The notes under the pieces are model-generated. The model did no database searches. It saw nothing but the letters and a program-made list of their open reading frames with translations, and was not told the origin of the DNA. Below are positions 24,030-37,646 of a DNA stretch of 64,000 nucleotides, in pieces (positions within the stretch are counted from its first letter, which is position 1; every line of letters begins with the position of its first letter). Source of the DNA: Epiperipatus broadwayi (lineage: Eukaryota > Onychophora > Udeonychophora > Euonychophora > Peripatidae); the NCBI GenBank assembly GCA_028023455.1, contig JAQFVV010012394.1, positions 25,185,053 through 25,249,052 of the forward strand. Reading direction: 5' to 3'. Both the position numbers and the translations under genes were made by a program.

Positions 24030-26825
24030 TAGGATATTACAGCAAAATAAAGAAAAGTGTGATTTTGGTAATATTTAAGCTGGAGTAGAAAAGCTGTAGA
24101 AGAAAATAAAAGTCTCAAGAATGTAAAACAACATTTTGGTATTGGTAGAAAATTTATATCTGCAATAAATAAAAAAAAGATGAAATTATTACTAAAAAAA
24201 AAGATGATATCATGAAATGGGTAGAAGACTTTTATCAAGAATTATATAGTAATAAAAAACAAGTACACCTGGGTCTCATTTTACGCGGACTTATTTAACA
24301 CGATTTTGAAGTTAGGCGATTCATGTTTCACCGGAAGTCGAACTCCGATAATGCGCTATTACTTTAAATAATAAATTTCGTGCACTTAGGTTATATTGAA
24401 AGTAATAGCACATTATTAGAATTCAACTTTCATCTATTTTCAGTGCTTTATAATAGTAAGATTTTATGCAATAATGAAATTAAAATCACGATTTCCACAT
24501 TTTATGTATACACACATTAAATTTTACAAGATTATAATGTAAATTTGTTCAAACACTGTGCGTGTTAATTTTGCATTTTAAATCACATTCTGTTTTTGCT
24601 TTTTAAAAAAGAACGTAATCGATTATTAATCATTTAGTGTCCACAAGTTTATTTTTAAAAGGTCAGTAATAGCAGTGGGCACAATTAAATTTGACAATTA
24701 AAAATTAAAATCTGATTTTTAATTGGAATTAACAATTTAAAAATTACTTACGATGACTTGAAATTAATGTGATGTGAAATTTGATTTTTAAACGGAATTG
24801 AAAATTAAAGACAAAAATAAGAATTTAATTTTTAGTTGTTAGTTTCATAAACAATTAATAAAATCGTCTCAAAGATTAATTACTAATTACATTGTTACCA
24901 GAAAACCATTGACACAACATGAGTGTGAAGTTGGCACTAGTTGTTTGCAAACGAACGTGTTTTTCTGTTTTTCGGCAAATAGCTATAATAATTAAAATGT
25001 GTATTAAAAAAATGTAAATTATGCATAAAAATATATTATTTTGAATAAAATTAAATATTATAGTTAAAAAAAGTTTGTCTTGTATCAATTTTTTTCAAAT
25101 TTGAAATTTTTTATTAGTCATATTTTATTTCCTTATTTTTTTTTTTGCGCGAATTTTAAAGTAATTTTACGTTGGTGTTTTGCTTTTATGCGAATTTTGA
25201 AAAATTACAAACTGCATCCCCCCTTTTTCAATGTAAGTTACATCTATTTTTGCGCGATTTCGTTTGCGCGTGTTTTCTGAGGAACCTATCTATCGCATAA
25301 AACGAGATCCAGGTGTATCTCCTATATCTATTACATCTTCTGAATTGCCCAGAATTTTAAATGAAGAAGTGAGACATGCAATTAAATATATGAAGAAAGG
25401 AAAGGCTTCACGTAATGATGGAATTACAATTGATATATTAAAAGAAGCAGGTGAAGAAATAGAATTTTTTTTAGTAAAGTTATATACCAAATGTCTAAGT
25501 GATAAAGATGTGCCAGATGATTGGAAGAATGCAGTATTAATATTAATATTTAAAAAAGATGATAAACAAGATATTAGAAATTACAGACCTATCAGTCTTT
25601 TATCAGTTTTATACAAAATTTTTACCAAGATAATTACAACTCGTCTACAGAGAACATTGGATTTCCACCAACCAAGAGAACAAGCTGGATTTAAAAGTGC
25701 TTTTAGTACAGTAGATCATATCCAGGTATTGAGAGAAGTTATAGAAAGGACAAATGAACATGAGTTGCCATTATGTTTTGGATTTGTAGATTATGAAAAG
25801 GCATTTGATTCTATAAACATTTCTTCAGTGATTAAAACATTGGATCATCAAGGTATAGATCCAGGATATTGTCATATTTTAAAGAATATTTATAAAAATG
25901 CAACAGCAATAATTAGATTACATAATGATACTGGGAAAGTCAACATTAAGAAGGGTATAAGACAGGGTGACTCCACATCTCCAAAACTTTTTACAGCAGT
26001 GCTGCAAGAAGTATTTTGTGGATTAAAATGGGAAGCTAAAGGAGTGAAAGTAAATGGAGATTATTTAAGTCATTTAGATTTTGCAGATGGTGTAGTTGTT
26101 TTTGCAAATAATGCTTTAGAGCTGCAGGAAATGTTGCAGGAGTTATCAGATGAAAGTAGTACTAAAGATAAATGTTAAAAGAACTAAAGTAATGTTTAAT
26201 CGATTTTCTCAAAATATGAAAATAAAGATTGATTGTGATGAGTTAGAAGAAATTAACAGTTACAAATACCTTGGTCAGATTATTAATACAGATGGAAACA
26301 TAATGGATGAAATTAATCATAGAATTAAACTTGTTTGGAGTGCTTTTGGTAGAAATAACTTGATACTAAAAGGAAATATGCCTATGTGTTTGAAAAGGAG
26401 GTTTTTTAATAAATGTGTTTTACCAGTTCTTACTTATGAATCTGAGACTTGAACACTTAATAGAAGAGCAATACAGAGACTTCAGACTACTCAAAGAAGT
26501 ATGGAGAGATGCATGTTGGAAGTAACAAGAAGAGATCGAAAACGCAATATATAAGTAAAACAAACAGGTGTTATTGACCTCATTGAAAAAATTTGGGCTG
26601 GACATATTACTAGAAGAGATGATAATAGTTGGACAATTGAAATCTTAAACTGGATTCCAAGAGATTGTAAAAGACCCAGAAAGAGACCACATGTTAGATG
26701 GATGGATGAAATAAGAAAGTGTGCAGGTGTGATGTGGAGAAGAGAAGCTAAAGATCAGCGAAGAAGGATTGAACTTGGAGACCTTCATCCTGCAGTGGAT
26801 TGATAATGGTTGATGATGATGATGA
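24030..26825 (+). pseudogene. RTE-type LINE copy B, interrupted by a MITE
   Basis: It begins in the linker before the RT (W-V-E-D-F-Y-Q-E-L-Y, N-K-K-Q-V), is split by the element at 24266-25315, and continues in frame as SPISITSSELPRILNEEV. The RT blocks are KKGKASRNDGI, FKKDDKQDIRNYRPISLLS, EQAGFKSAFSTVD, FVDYEKAFDS and IRQGDSTSPK. The catalytic box is F-A-D-G instead of F-A-D-D near 26085, so the enzyme would be inactive even if expressed. The frame ends at 26178 after the same 8-nt deletion as copy A. The 3' end is TGATGATGATGATG. Confidence 0.88.
24266..25315. mobile_element. Pogo/Tc1-mariner-like MITE, 1,050 bp, TA target duplication
   Basis: The terminal inverted repeats read CACCTGGGTCTCATTTTACG (left) and the complement of CACCTGGATCTCGTTTTATG (right). 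TA at 24264-24265 and 25316-25317 is the duplicated target. Removing the element and one TA restores a continuous LINE frame (N-K-K-Q-V-S-P-I-S). Subterminal GCGCGAATTTT-like motifs occur near the right end. No transposase frame. The first residues of the open frame starting at 25264 come from this MITE, not from the LINE. Confidence 0.9.
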
Positions 26826-26834
26826 GTAAAAATA

Positions 26835-27495
26835 ATGAAGCTTATTTGCAGAAATCATGATTGTTTTTGCAAATAATGTTTCAAAGTTTGAGTAAATGTT
26901 ATAAGAGTTACCAGAAAAAAATAAAAAAGTAGGATTTGTAAAGATAAGTGCTAGAAAAACTAAAGTAATATTCGATGGATTTTCTCGAAAGAATAAAAAT
27001 TGATATTCATGAATTAGAAGAAGTTAACAACTTCAAATACCTTAGTCAGATTATTAATACTGAAAGAAATATAATAGGTAAAATTAATTATAGAAAAGAA
27101 TTTGAATAAAGTGTTTTTGATAAAAATAACTTAATATGAAAAGGAAATATGCTTATTGGATTAAGACTTGGATATGGGAAAATGTGTGTTGGGAATAACA
27201 AGAAGAGATTGAAAATGAAATACATGAGTGAGAAAACAAACATGTATCAATATCATTGAAAGAATTAAGAGACTAAAATGGAGCTGGATTGGAAATATTG
27301 CTATAAAGATGAAAATAGATAGACAAGTGAAGTCTTAAACTAAATTCCAAGAGAATGTATCCAGATTTAGAAAGGGATCACACGTAAGAAGAATGGATGA
27401 AATAAGGAAGTTTGCTGAGGTGTTGTGGAGAAGCTAGAAATCAGAGAAACTGGATTAAACTTGGAGAGACTTTCATACTCAATAGATCAATAATG
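26835..27495 (+). pseudogene. Heavily decayed RTE 3' fragment
   Basis: Directly behind copy B, diverged sequence repeats the end of the RT and the post-RT region: V-F-A-N-N-V, R-K-T-K-V-I-F-D-G-F-S, and a DNA-level match to the block before the tail. It is older than copy B judging by divergence. Confidence 0.7.
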
Positions 27496-27689
27496 ATTAA
27501 AAATGACAACGATAATAAATATTGCAAATAAGATACTTAATTATGATGAAATATTGAAATACTAAGTTGACAAATTAAGGTACGCCTAACTTTAACTGAA
27601 AAGTTTCTACACACTTTTAACTATAGAACTTAATAATTTCCTAAACTCTATTGATAATCGTTTTCAAAATGAATAACTAATAAGATAAT

Positions 27690-27935
27690 AAGCATTGATA
27701 TTTATAATTGTTTTTAAACGAGTGACTACTGTAATTAGTAAGATTAGATAACAAGAAATGATATTTACAATTGTTTAAAATGGGTGATTACTGTGACTAA
27801 TGAGAATAGATAAAAAAATAATATTTTCAGCAGCCTTTAAATAATTAGTTCTTGTAATTAGTAAGATTAAATAAAAAGCAAAGATATTTATAGTTGTTTT
27901 TAAATGAGTGTGTTCTGACTAATAAGGTTGGATAA
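27690..27935. repeat. Minisatellite, about 62-bp unit, four diverged copies
   Basis: The units begin near 27690, 27755, 27820 and 27880. They share GATATTTATAnTTGTTTTTAAA and GTAATTAGTAAGATTAGATA. A further partial unit may lie at about 27645. Confidence 0.75.
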
Positions 27936-27937
27936 AC

Positions 27938-28180
27938 CACTAAAACATCACATGGTCACCTTTCCTTTATGTTTATACAAGCTGTTAAAACAGTTGCACA
28001 ATTTTTCCAAACAACAGTATCACCTAATACAAATTTCAGCAATGAATAAATGCTAGAAGGATGTGCATCATAATCCTATAAAACTAATCTGGGGATACTG
28101 AAAGGGAAAACACTGGATAGGGATTACAATGCATCGCTTTCTTGCATCTATTGATTATTGGGGCCTGCACTAAGGAGTAT
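27938..28180. mobile_element. Degraded foldback-family copy
   Basis: It starts with ACATCACATGGTCACC, the flank shared by both intact copies, then shows right-arm-like sequence: AACTAATCTGGGGATACTGA, GATAGGGATT and ATCTATTGATTATTGGGGCC. The left arm is largely gone. Confidence 0.6.
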
Positions 28181-28474
28181 TAATGTGGGAGAAAAAAAAT
28201 TTCTACTATTAAGATTAGATAACTATCAGTAATTATTATTAAGACATAAAAAATAAATTGAAATCATATATTAGATTTAAAATTTTAAATCTTCTCAAAT
28301 CTGTTTTAAACAAAAACAACATTCATAATTTAGAACCTATTAAAGCACCATGCCTTAGAGTCACACATGCATCTGTGTTTATGTAATAAAGAGATTGAAC
28401 ATTTAAATAGGGCAAAAAAAAATCATACATAAAAAAAAAAGAATTACACAAAAGAATAAAATAAACATACAAAC

Positions 28475-28562
28475 CTATATTCATGATGCTATCCCTTTCT
28501 GGATCGAAGAACAACCAATCATAAAAAAGAGACAACTTGGCGTTTGATGCTGCAAGGTTTGA
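28475..28562 (-). CDS. INTS3: INTS3 exon 7 of window (LFYDWLFF region)
   Basis: The 88-nt exon is bounded by TTGTAG and GTTTGT. It reads [20 protein letters not shown], then PERDSIMNI, ending one base into a Glu codon that the next exon completes. This matches INTS3 [22 protein letters not shown] 15.3-kb intron packed with RTE copies follows. Confidence 0.97.
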
Positions 28563-31500
28563 CTACAAAAAGAGATTTTTTTTTTCTTTTTTTTAAAAAA
28601 AAAATTTTAAATTACAATTTTTGCTTTTTATTAGCCAATTTAAATTTAAAACTAATTAGTTACTTAACAGTAAAAAGTTATAAATAATTGTACAAAAATT
28701 AAAAGCAGTGATATTACAAAATAATTTTGTCAAATTAGTTGCAAGATAGGTATGTAATCTCTACTTGTTTATATATATATATATAGAAAACATAAAAATA
28801 CAAAGATAGATGAATATTTAAAATAAAAATTAAACAGCACAATAAAAAAGACAACCTCACTTAAGAGAAAGATATGACTAAAATGTATTAAAATATTAAA
28901 ATATACAGCTCATCTTTAATTAAGAATATCTATAAATAAAATTAAAAAAGTATACACTTATCTCATTACATTATCCCTCGAACATACTGAATCCAGGCTA
29001 TACAGAAAATATTGTAAAATTAGAATATGACTTTTTTACTCATTTTGATGTATGTAAAAAGATTGCGATGAAAATCATTTTTTTAAAAAAAAAAAGAATA
29101 TTTGTTGGATAAGAGCCATTAAACAAAATATGTGCTTTGTTGATAGAATACATTGTTGAAGATAAAGTCAATACTTTTTAAAAGTGGAGTTATGAATTCC
29201 CCTGGAAAACGAATTGACTTCATACCTCCAAAACACAATATATAAAAAAAAGCTATACTCTTAATTTTAATCTAATGTTTTGTCAAGAATATTAATAACT
29301 TTCTAATTATAGTAGATATAGAAAATGGTTATAAATCATTCAGAGAACTGAAGAGAATAATCACATTCTAACATTTGGATATCTATATTTTGGAATTCAA
29401 AACAAATATTAATAAAAATAGAGCAAGAAAGATCTGCACAGCATAAAATTTTTTACAATTAACACATTCAAAATATATAGTCAATAAGCAATCAAGATAA
29501 TGTAACTTAAAACAAACTATACCAATAACTATTATAAATTATACTTTTATTTGTGAATAAAGCAATCAGATTCTTACAGCAAATCTCATTTTTCAATACA
29601 AATAATTCAACTATGTTTCTTTCCTAATTAAGAATGGGTTGAAAATTCTTATTCACATATTGCTCAGTTGTACTTCAGTTGTAAAGATGTACTTACAGAT
29701 ATAAATAATATACATACAAATGATATCTCTTTTACAATGGTAACCAAAATTCCCAGATGCGAAGCAAGTATTCATGAAGTTTTTTAATTTGCACATGGAT
29801 GAAACCTAATTTCTTAAATATCAGTTAAATATAATATATTTTTTATTATAAAACAATATTGTTCCAATGTATAAAAGCATTCTATCAACATTTACATACT
29901 CCTAACTGAATGATGACTTGTGGCACACAACAAATAACTGGAAATAAAATTCTCTCTTTTTTTTCAGATTATTTTTTTATTAAATAAAAATCTACAATTA
30001 CATAAAGTGATAATCATTATTCTTCCAGGAATTATCTCTAGCTGGCTGTCAAACAATGTAGACATTTTAAAAATATATAAGAAATGAATACAAAATAAAT
30101 ATAAAAACAAAGTCTATTCTCCAGTTCAGATAAACTATTGTATGTTAAGCTATCGATGTAGATTTGATGAGAGCTTAAAGGGTAAAATTTTGTAATAAAA
30201 AGTATTCACCAATTTTAAAACTATTTATAAGAAAACTAAAAATCATCAAACTACATGTCTATTTAGAAAGGCTTTTAATTTTTTGTCTTGAAGCATGGTG
30301 AACTTAAAATAAACCTTCACATCTTCATAAATCATTGACAAATAAAATAAAGCTTTAAAGCTGAGTTTAGCGGAAGTATATTAAATTTTATTAGCTTTAA
30401 GTAAAAATTTTATTACAGATCATACACAATTAATAAAATTATTATGATAGGGGAGGGGGGCAATGCTTTGTTTAATAAAACATCAAAGTATTTAGTTGGA
30501 CTAAAATGGTATAAAATTATCAGTAAGAGATAACGAATGTCAAATCTGGGAGTGGGATTTAAAGTGCACTACCATCTGGAATCCATTGATTATTCACAAT
30601 AACAACAGGTAACACTAGAATAGATAAAGACAAAATGTCCTCATTTTTAATCATTGTAATTAAAATTACCATTTTGATAAATTTGGAACATAGCTGTGTG
30701 CATACAAAACTTTGATTGTATAGAGTACAAAATCTTAAAATTAGTAACAAAATAAAAGTTTACATAATCCTGTAAATAATCTTATATGGGTATGCTATGT
30801 GGTAAATAAGTCAGTACCAGATACATTTATGAAACAAATTTTATATGAGAACCAAATACCTGTAAGCTTTGTGAAATGCAGATCATTATCAAATACTTTA
30901 TCAGGCAACAATCTACCGTGAATTTTTATGAGCTGAAGAAAGTCTTCAAAAATAACATCTAGAAAAGCTTTGCTTAATTTTTAAAATATGTACTTTGACT
31001 ACTCATTGTAAAAATAAAGATTTCTCAATAAAGATTATGAAAATGTATATAATTATATCATGACTTCCAATCTTAGTCACTGATAATTGTTTCCCATCCA
31101 TGTTCCTCATAGTATCAATTAATAATCAAATAATTTGAATATGATAAACTGTGAGATTTTTTAAAAAAAAATCATATTTGGGAATATTAATCTTCTTTTC
31201 TTAATTGTCAAAATAAGGATGATTATACTCAAGTTCATTCTCTCTAAACCATGATTCTTCCAGATATTATAAATAAATTAAAAGTTTGATACCAATATAA
31301 ATTTAACCTAATGTCAGTTATGGACAGAAGTTTAAAAATTCTGAAAAACAACAATGGGTAATTGAAGCAACTTGAAATATTGAAATTATAATCCAATTAA
31401 TTAGAATAACTGTTGCAATTTTCAGTAAAATGCTATTAAAGATCTCTATCTCCGTGATAAATTTAGACTAATATAAATTTTGATTTAAAGCCTTACAGAT

Positions 31501-32650
31501 GTTGAAACATTTTTCATCTATAGAATTTTGATAATTTTACAATTACAAATAAAAAGTTCCTATTTTCAACAATCAATGAATACGCATTATTAATTTCCAA
31601 CATGGTGTATTTTATATTACTAATATAGTTTGTTAATTAAATTGGGGAAGTGTTTGACAAAGTAATTTTTTCATTTGATAATATTGAATAAATCCCTGCA
31701 ATATTTTCAGAAGCTTCACTAGTTGAAGTAACTATTTATATTAAATTGCTTAATCCTTAACAGCTGAATAATTTATATTTTGCATATCAGAGATGATAAT
31801 AATTACATTTAAGTGGATAAATCTGCCAAGAGACTTAGTCTAAGATTCTTAGTTTTCATTAAATTAATAAATTTTTAATTCAAATAAAATATATTTTTAA
31901 AATGTTATCTAATGAAAGTAGATCCAAAAATACAAAAATTCTAAATTATGATTTAGATATACTAAACACAAAATAATGTACAACTCCTTTTTGTCCACGT
32001 ATGACAGCAGTAATTCACTGACTACTCGTGAAGGCTCTCAAATGATTTAGGGATATTTTGCTTTAAAGTGTAAGAAGAGTCGAATGTTGTTATTATATGA
32101 TATCTTAATCACTAAGGTATTTTGCAAAAAAAAAAAAATCAATTATAATATTCTAGTCAGAATATGAATTTCAATCTGCTTTTACAATTTTATATATGGA
32201 AATTCTTTCCAAAATAGAATTATACATAGTGAGAAGTAACTGAAAACATTTTGCGTATGTATATTATATTTTTATGTAAAAATCTTAAGTTGATATATTT
32301 AAAAAGACTTATTTATTGAACTAATGAAACTTGGGTTTTATTTCCAAAAGTCTTCTAGTTATTATTTATAAAAGTTTATAAAATGTTACTGAGAGAATGA
32401 AGGTGATATTTAAAAAAAGAGAATTAAATAATACACTATATCTCCAAAAGTTAGAATTACTTCTTCCTCAGAAGAAGCATCCCATATGCTTTTCCCATTT
32501 CTTCATGATATATTCACAAATTTTTGAACTAATTTTGTGAACATAACATGATGTAATGGTCAATAAGAACAAAAATTGATGGTTCAAGTATTCATATGTA
32601 GTATCAAATATAAATTTTGAGATATTTACTTGCATTTGAGACATATCTAC
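28563..32650. other. INTS3 intron, nothing recognised
   Basis: About 4 kb of AT-rich sequence. Near 32000-32090 a faint match to the foldback arm is visible (GTAATTCACTGACTACTCGTG, TTAGGGATATT). No exon found. Confidence 0.45.
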
Positions 32651-32659
32651 ATTATTTCC

Positions 32660-32890
32660 ATTTCTGTCCTTCTATTGTATGTTTATTTATTTAGTATACA
32701 GATTTTTTTCACAACTTATTAACAAAATATCATACAGAAACTTGTAGATTCCCAACCAGAATCTAGTGGTTACATCCTTCAATTCTGCCACTATAACTAT
32801 AGATTATCAATCATTAACTAAATGGTTCTTAGGATGTATTCATCCATATTTACATAGATTGATAGCTGAAAGATTCCTTTTTGATATTCC
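32660..32890 (-). mobile_element. LINE 3'-end-like fragment
   Basis: On the minus strand it matches 63170-63350: GGCAGAATTGAAGGATGTAA versus GGCAGTTGAAGGACTTAAT, and an end like TACTAAATAAATAAACATAC. The more complete copy at 63120-63800 has LINE-like decayed frames. Confidence 0.5.
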
Positions 32891-33616
32891 ATTTAGTCTA
32901 ATATCACTACTTTAGAAAAAATCATTACGAAATTACTTCCATCAGTTTAATAATTAGATGTATAATTTTATTTTATTTTTACATATATTGCAATCTTGAA
33001 ATTTAGATTCAGCCTTAAATTTTTTTTAAAAAAAGGAGGAACTCAGCCCTTTGCATTTTAGTTTCAGCTGAACTAATTCTTTTTTTCAAGTTTTTTTACT
33101 CTCCTTTTTGCAAGAATTTATTTTTCCCATGTAAAAGGGAAAGATTAGTTATACTAAACTGATTTTATAAATTTCCATCAAAATAGCTGCAGTTATCAAA
33201 TCTATCTTAAATGCTTATTGGTAATATGAGATTTATTCTTTAAAAATATTTTTCTCTACAATTTTGGAATGCTATTCTGTTTCATTAAAAACAAATACTA
33301 AATCACATTCAGCCTACTAAACACATATGCGTGTGATATGAAAATTAAATTCTAATTTTTTTTTTTTTAAATAATAAATAGTTTTTGAATTCTTGAATAA
33401 AATGTTTCATTGTCTATATTAATATAATCATTTAGTACATATTCATCAAATTAGATATTTAATTTTTTAAAATATACAAAAAAAAAAAAAAAACAACCTA
33501 AAACTAAAATTTATGAATTGGCAATTTACATAATCTAGAACATGTATGTATCCATGAATAAAGACAACGCCAAAACAGTAAAAACAAATGTCTAATTTTT
33601 TTTCTTTTTAACTTAC

Positions 33617-33760
33617 TGTACATGTAGTCAACAACCAACCAATCACTGCCCAACGAGGAATTATATCAGAACAAAGAACTTCATTTGAAGGATGAACAAC
33701 ACCACAGATAAAGCGTATGAGATCACATCGAAGAGACTGGCTTTCAGGAGTTGCTAAGTA
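33617..33760 (-). CDS. INTS3: INTS3 exon 6 of window ([11 protein letters not shown] region)
   Basis: The 144-nt exon has exactly 48 codons, acceptor TTGTAG and donor GTAAGT. It reads [20 protein letters not shown], then [20 protein letters not shown] and GWLLTTCT. The order and residues match INTS3 ([27 protein letters not shown]). Both ends are phase 0. Confidence 0.97.
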
Positions 33761-35955
33761 CTACAATATATATAACTTTTTTTTTATTGAGATAAAATTA
33801 AAGACTAAAATTATTTACAACAAACTATTAAAATGTAAAGTATAATAATGAACTCTTAAGATCAAAACAAATATTGGCTATTGATAAATATTAAAATTAA
33901 ACTATTTCATATTTTATAGTTTTTTTAAATATTAAATATTTAAGTTTATTTCTAATGCATCATACGTAAATTATCAAATATTTCTTCTTAATTAAAGACC
34001 AGTTGTGCAATTTTTTTTTTTTTTCAAAATTATAACGTTACTTATTATTTACTTTCTAAAAAGTTTTTAATTACAATTGTTTTACCAAAGAACCAACAAT
34101 TACAAACTATAAATAAAAACTTTTTAAAAAGAAAAAAAAAGGATAACTATACATGTGTTAAAATTCAGCCTAATTTAAAAAAAAAATAAAACATTTGTTA
34201 ACATTATTTTTGGAAAAATGAAACTGAAGGAGAATATTGGGTAAACAATCACATATGTAGGAAATATAAGTAAAAAGTTTAAAAAAATTTGAGAGTAATA
34301 TGAGGATTGAGTTAAATATTACAAGAATGCTGAAAAAATTAATAATTATGATAGTACCTATAAAAAGGTATCACCAGTTGAAAAAAAAATGAAGTAAGAG
34401 ACTAATTACTAATTAATAAAGTTGCTTGATTTAAATGGTAACTAATATAAGAATTAACTGAGATGCTCAAACAGATATGAAAAAGTTTTTACTGGAAAGA
34501 TTATATTTTAGCTGTGAATAGATAATACATTTTTAGCTTTAAACAAAGGACTAAGACTCTGAAAAGCAATTTGGAAACACAATAGATATGAAAATGCCAA
34601 GAGTTTATTGAAAAAGACCCACTTTGCATAAATATGTCTATCTCTAAGTTCATGATGATGATATTTTACTTGTAATTATATGATGGAATATTTCCATCAT
34701 CTGGTGTTAACTGTCAAATGCAGAGTACATATATCAGCAAAACCAGCTATCCCAATAAAAAAAATTAAAAGAGCACGTAGTAATTATTAGAGAGGAAAAA
34801 ACAGACATGTCTAAAATAACCTACTATAAACGTATTAATAAACATACGTTTGATTTAAAAAAGATAAGAATATTAATCAGAGAGAAAAATATAAAAATAA
34901 GAAAATTTAAAAAAGCTGCTCACATAACAAAGGCAATTATTTCCATAAGCTAATCTAATGTAAATAATTCATGTTTAGAAATCACTCACTAACTTTATTC
35001 TTAAAAAAAAAAAATTGAAAATAAATAGGACTCCTATAGATAAGTGTATTAAAATTTCTATTGTCTGTCACCTTTAACAAAATAACTTAACTGATGTAAT
35101 TCTTTCTTAAATTCAGTACTCGTGAATCTAAAAGTGCCTGATTCAATTCCCACAGTAGCCACAATATCTAAAGAGATTAAAAATGTGTTATATAATAACT
35201 GATGTATTAGTAATAATGTTTGAACTTTTTGAAGATATTTAACAATTAGAATTAGTTGATGGAAATAATCCAATATATAATTACAAACCTCGTATAAATA
35301 GCACGAATAAGCTTTAAGAGAATTACACAAAAATTAAACATGAAATAGTGGAATATACGTTTTTTTTTACAAAAGACGTTTGAATTTTGAAAATTTTAAA
35401 CTTAACTATATTAGCTCTGAGCCACTGAATATTGCAGGGAGGGAGTCAGGATTTAGTAAAGATATCATAATGGTTTTTAAATTTAATAAGATAAAAGGTA
35501 AAAACTGAAAAAGTAAATTCTGAATGCAGAATGTTGGCGTGAGCAAATCTATGATTTTTGAATTAGATCGAGAAGATAATTTATATGGATGAGAACCTTA
35601 AAATATACAGCTTTTTTAAAATAGAAAAAATTCTGTTATAAAAGATTAGACAGAAAACTAGATATCCATTTTATAAATATAGAAGATATAAAAAAAAAGA
35701 AATTAGTTAAGAGATTTGACAGATTATAATCCTAATTTTTTCAATTTATTCATAATAGCAGTACTTATTGCAAATCATTTAGATCAATCTAAATCTTGGG
35801 CTTTAAACCGATCACACAAAAATTAATTTAAATCACATCTACTTTCAATATTAAAAATATTTATATAAATCACCTAAATACCATTATAATCATACTCTTT
35901 TCATAAAATGAATCTGATAATAATCAATCATCAAAAAAGCAAATAAATTATATAA
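33761..35955. other. INTS3 intron; one tRNA-like stretch
   Basis: AT-rich. At 35115-35160 the sequence GTGCCTGATTCAATTCCCACAG has a B-box-like GATTCAATTCC and may be a SINE fragment, but the A box is weak. The open frame at 35058-35330 (minus) overlaps it and has no recognised motif. Confidence 0.4.
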
Positions 35956-35959
35956 AATA

Positions 35960-36085
35960 ATTAATCAAATGGCTTTATTGTTTAGGAGATCATGAACACT
36001 GGAAGTGCCAGAATTGGAATTGATATAAGAATCTTATGCTCCAGAATCTGACACTCTAATCACTACACTAAACCATGTAGCATAT
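35960..36085 (-). mobile_element. tRNA-derived SINE copy 2
   Basis: Reading the minus strand: TTTAGTGTAGTGATTAGAGTG (A-box region), GTCAGATTCTGGAGCATAAG, a decayed B box ATCAATTCCAA, TTCTGGCACTT and the body ATGATCTCCTAAACAATAAA. It matches the copy at 51205-51338 along its length. Confidence 0.7.
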
Positions 36086-36099
36086 AAATTATATTATAA

Positions 36100-37646
36100 T
36101 GCCTCCATTAAATGTTATAGTTAACACATTTTAAAATAAAATAACATCAATTTTTTTACACTATGTATAAGAAAAGTTCATATTTTGTAACTCATACATA
36201 AAATTGGAAGCTATCAAAGATCGAAATATAGACACTGATCGCCATTTAAATTCATTAACTGATGTTAAAATGAGAACTTACATAAAAAACAGTTTGGGAC
36301 AAACTGAAAACAAAAGCCAAGTTTAAAAATGTACCACTTCAAAATTATACTGCAAATAATAATTTAATAAAATTTAACCAGAAAAAAATAACTTCTGACA
36401 TTTGAGGACAATCAAGTCCAAAACAAATTTATTATTTCAATAAAACAAAATAAAAGCACTCCTTCCAATAAACTTCTCAAAAAAAAAAGTTTCCTATTTT
36501 ACAAAGTTAAAAGATTATGCATGAAATTATTTTTTAAAAAAAATAGTTTTTGATTTAAAAAATGAAATTTAAAAATATTCTAAATTCTAGTCACTTGAAA
36601 GTCTAATTTAAAAAAAGTCACTTGTAGTTATATTTAAAAAAATACAATTCATTTTCTAAGCATAAATTCAAATTATAATATAAAATTGCTAAAGGCAAGT
36701 TTTATTTAAACAATTAGAAATAAAAACAAGATGACTGTTTTTTTTTTAAAAAAAGGTGATCAAAAAATACATTATAACATTGTGATTTTTTAAGTTCAAA
36801 ACTTGTGGTTTATAATTACTATTACAAATGCAATAAACACATATTGTTTATAAACGTAGGTAGGGCTACGGTTCCAAAAAAAAATTAACATTAGTTCTTC
36901 AACAACTTGATACTTATTCATCATAAATTAGTTCATTATGCTGTTTTTGTAGAATCAGTCAACATGATGATTCCATATATTTGTTTTCACAAAAGTGGAT
37001 TTAATAAATTGTTCCAGTACCCAAGATTGTTTTCATTGATTAAATATTCCAAGATAGATAACTATGTTGTAATCCACATTCATTTGTTCTCGTGAATTGT
37101 TATCAATCACAGACCCTTTTAAATTACTTTAATATTCAAATTTTTTTTTCTATTCTACTATTTTAAATGAATTAGTAGTCCTTTTCTGTTTTAATAAAAA
37201 AAATTTTTAATCTACTGAAATAACAAATCTTGCTGCTTCCAATTAATTACCCAAGTTAACATTTTATTTCACATTCAATTCTTTATATAGTTAGTTCAAC
37301 AACAGAAATATATCACAAATAAGCTTTGAGATAATTTTTTTTTATAAAATTTATGAATGATATCTCTTAGGCATTTATTGTTGAGATGTTAAAATTCGTA
37401 GTTTGTAGTTGGATTGGTACTTCTTTGAATCAATCATTTCCCAATCTAATGTTTTAAACATCTAAATTTTTGCAAATTTTTATACATTCAAACTTTTAAA
37501 TAGTCAATTTGATAGCTCTACTGATTGTTGCATTTTTAAAATCAAAAGTACACATCTCATTTTGCATAAAAAAATCATGCACATTCACCCCCCCTCCCAA
37601 GTTTCCATCTATATATATATACACACACATTTATATGTATCATTAC
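36100..37646. other. INTS3 intron, nothing recognised
   Basis: AT-rich intron. Short frames such as 36907-37095 show no motif. Confidence 0.45.

Noticed and set aside
25264-25317. N-terminal 17 residues of the 304-residue RT frame as part of the LINE protein
   Set aside because: They derive from the right end of the inserted MITE; LINE homology starts right after the TA at 25317.
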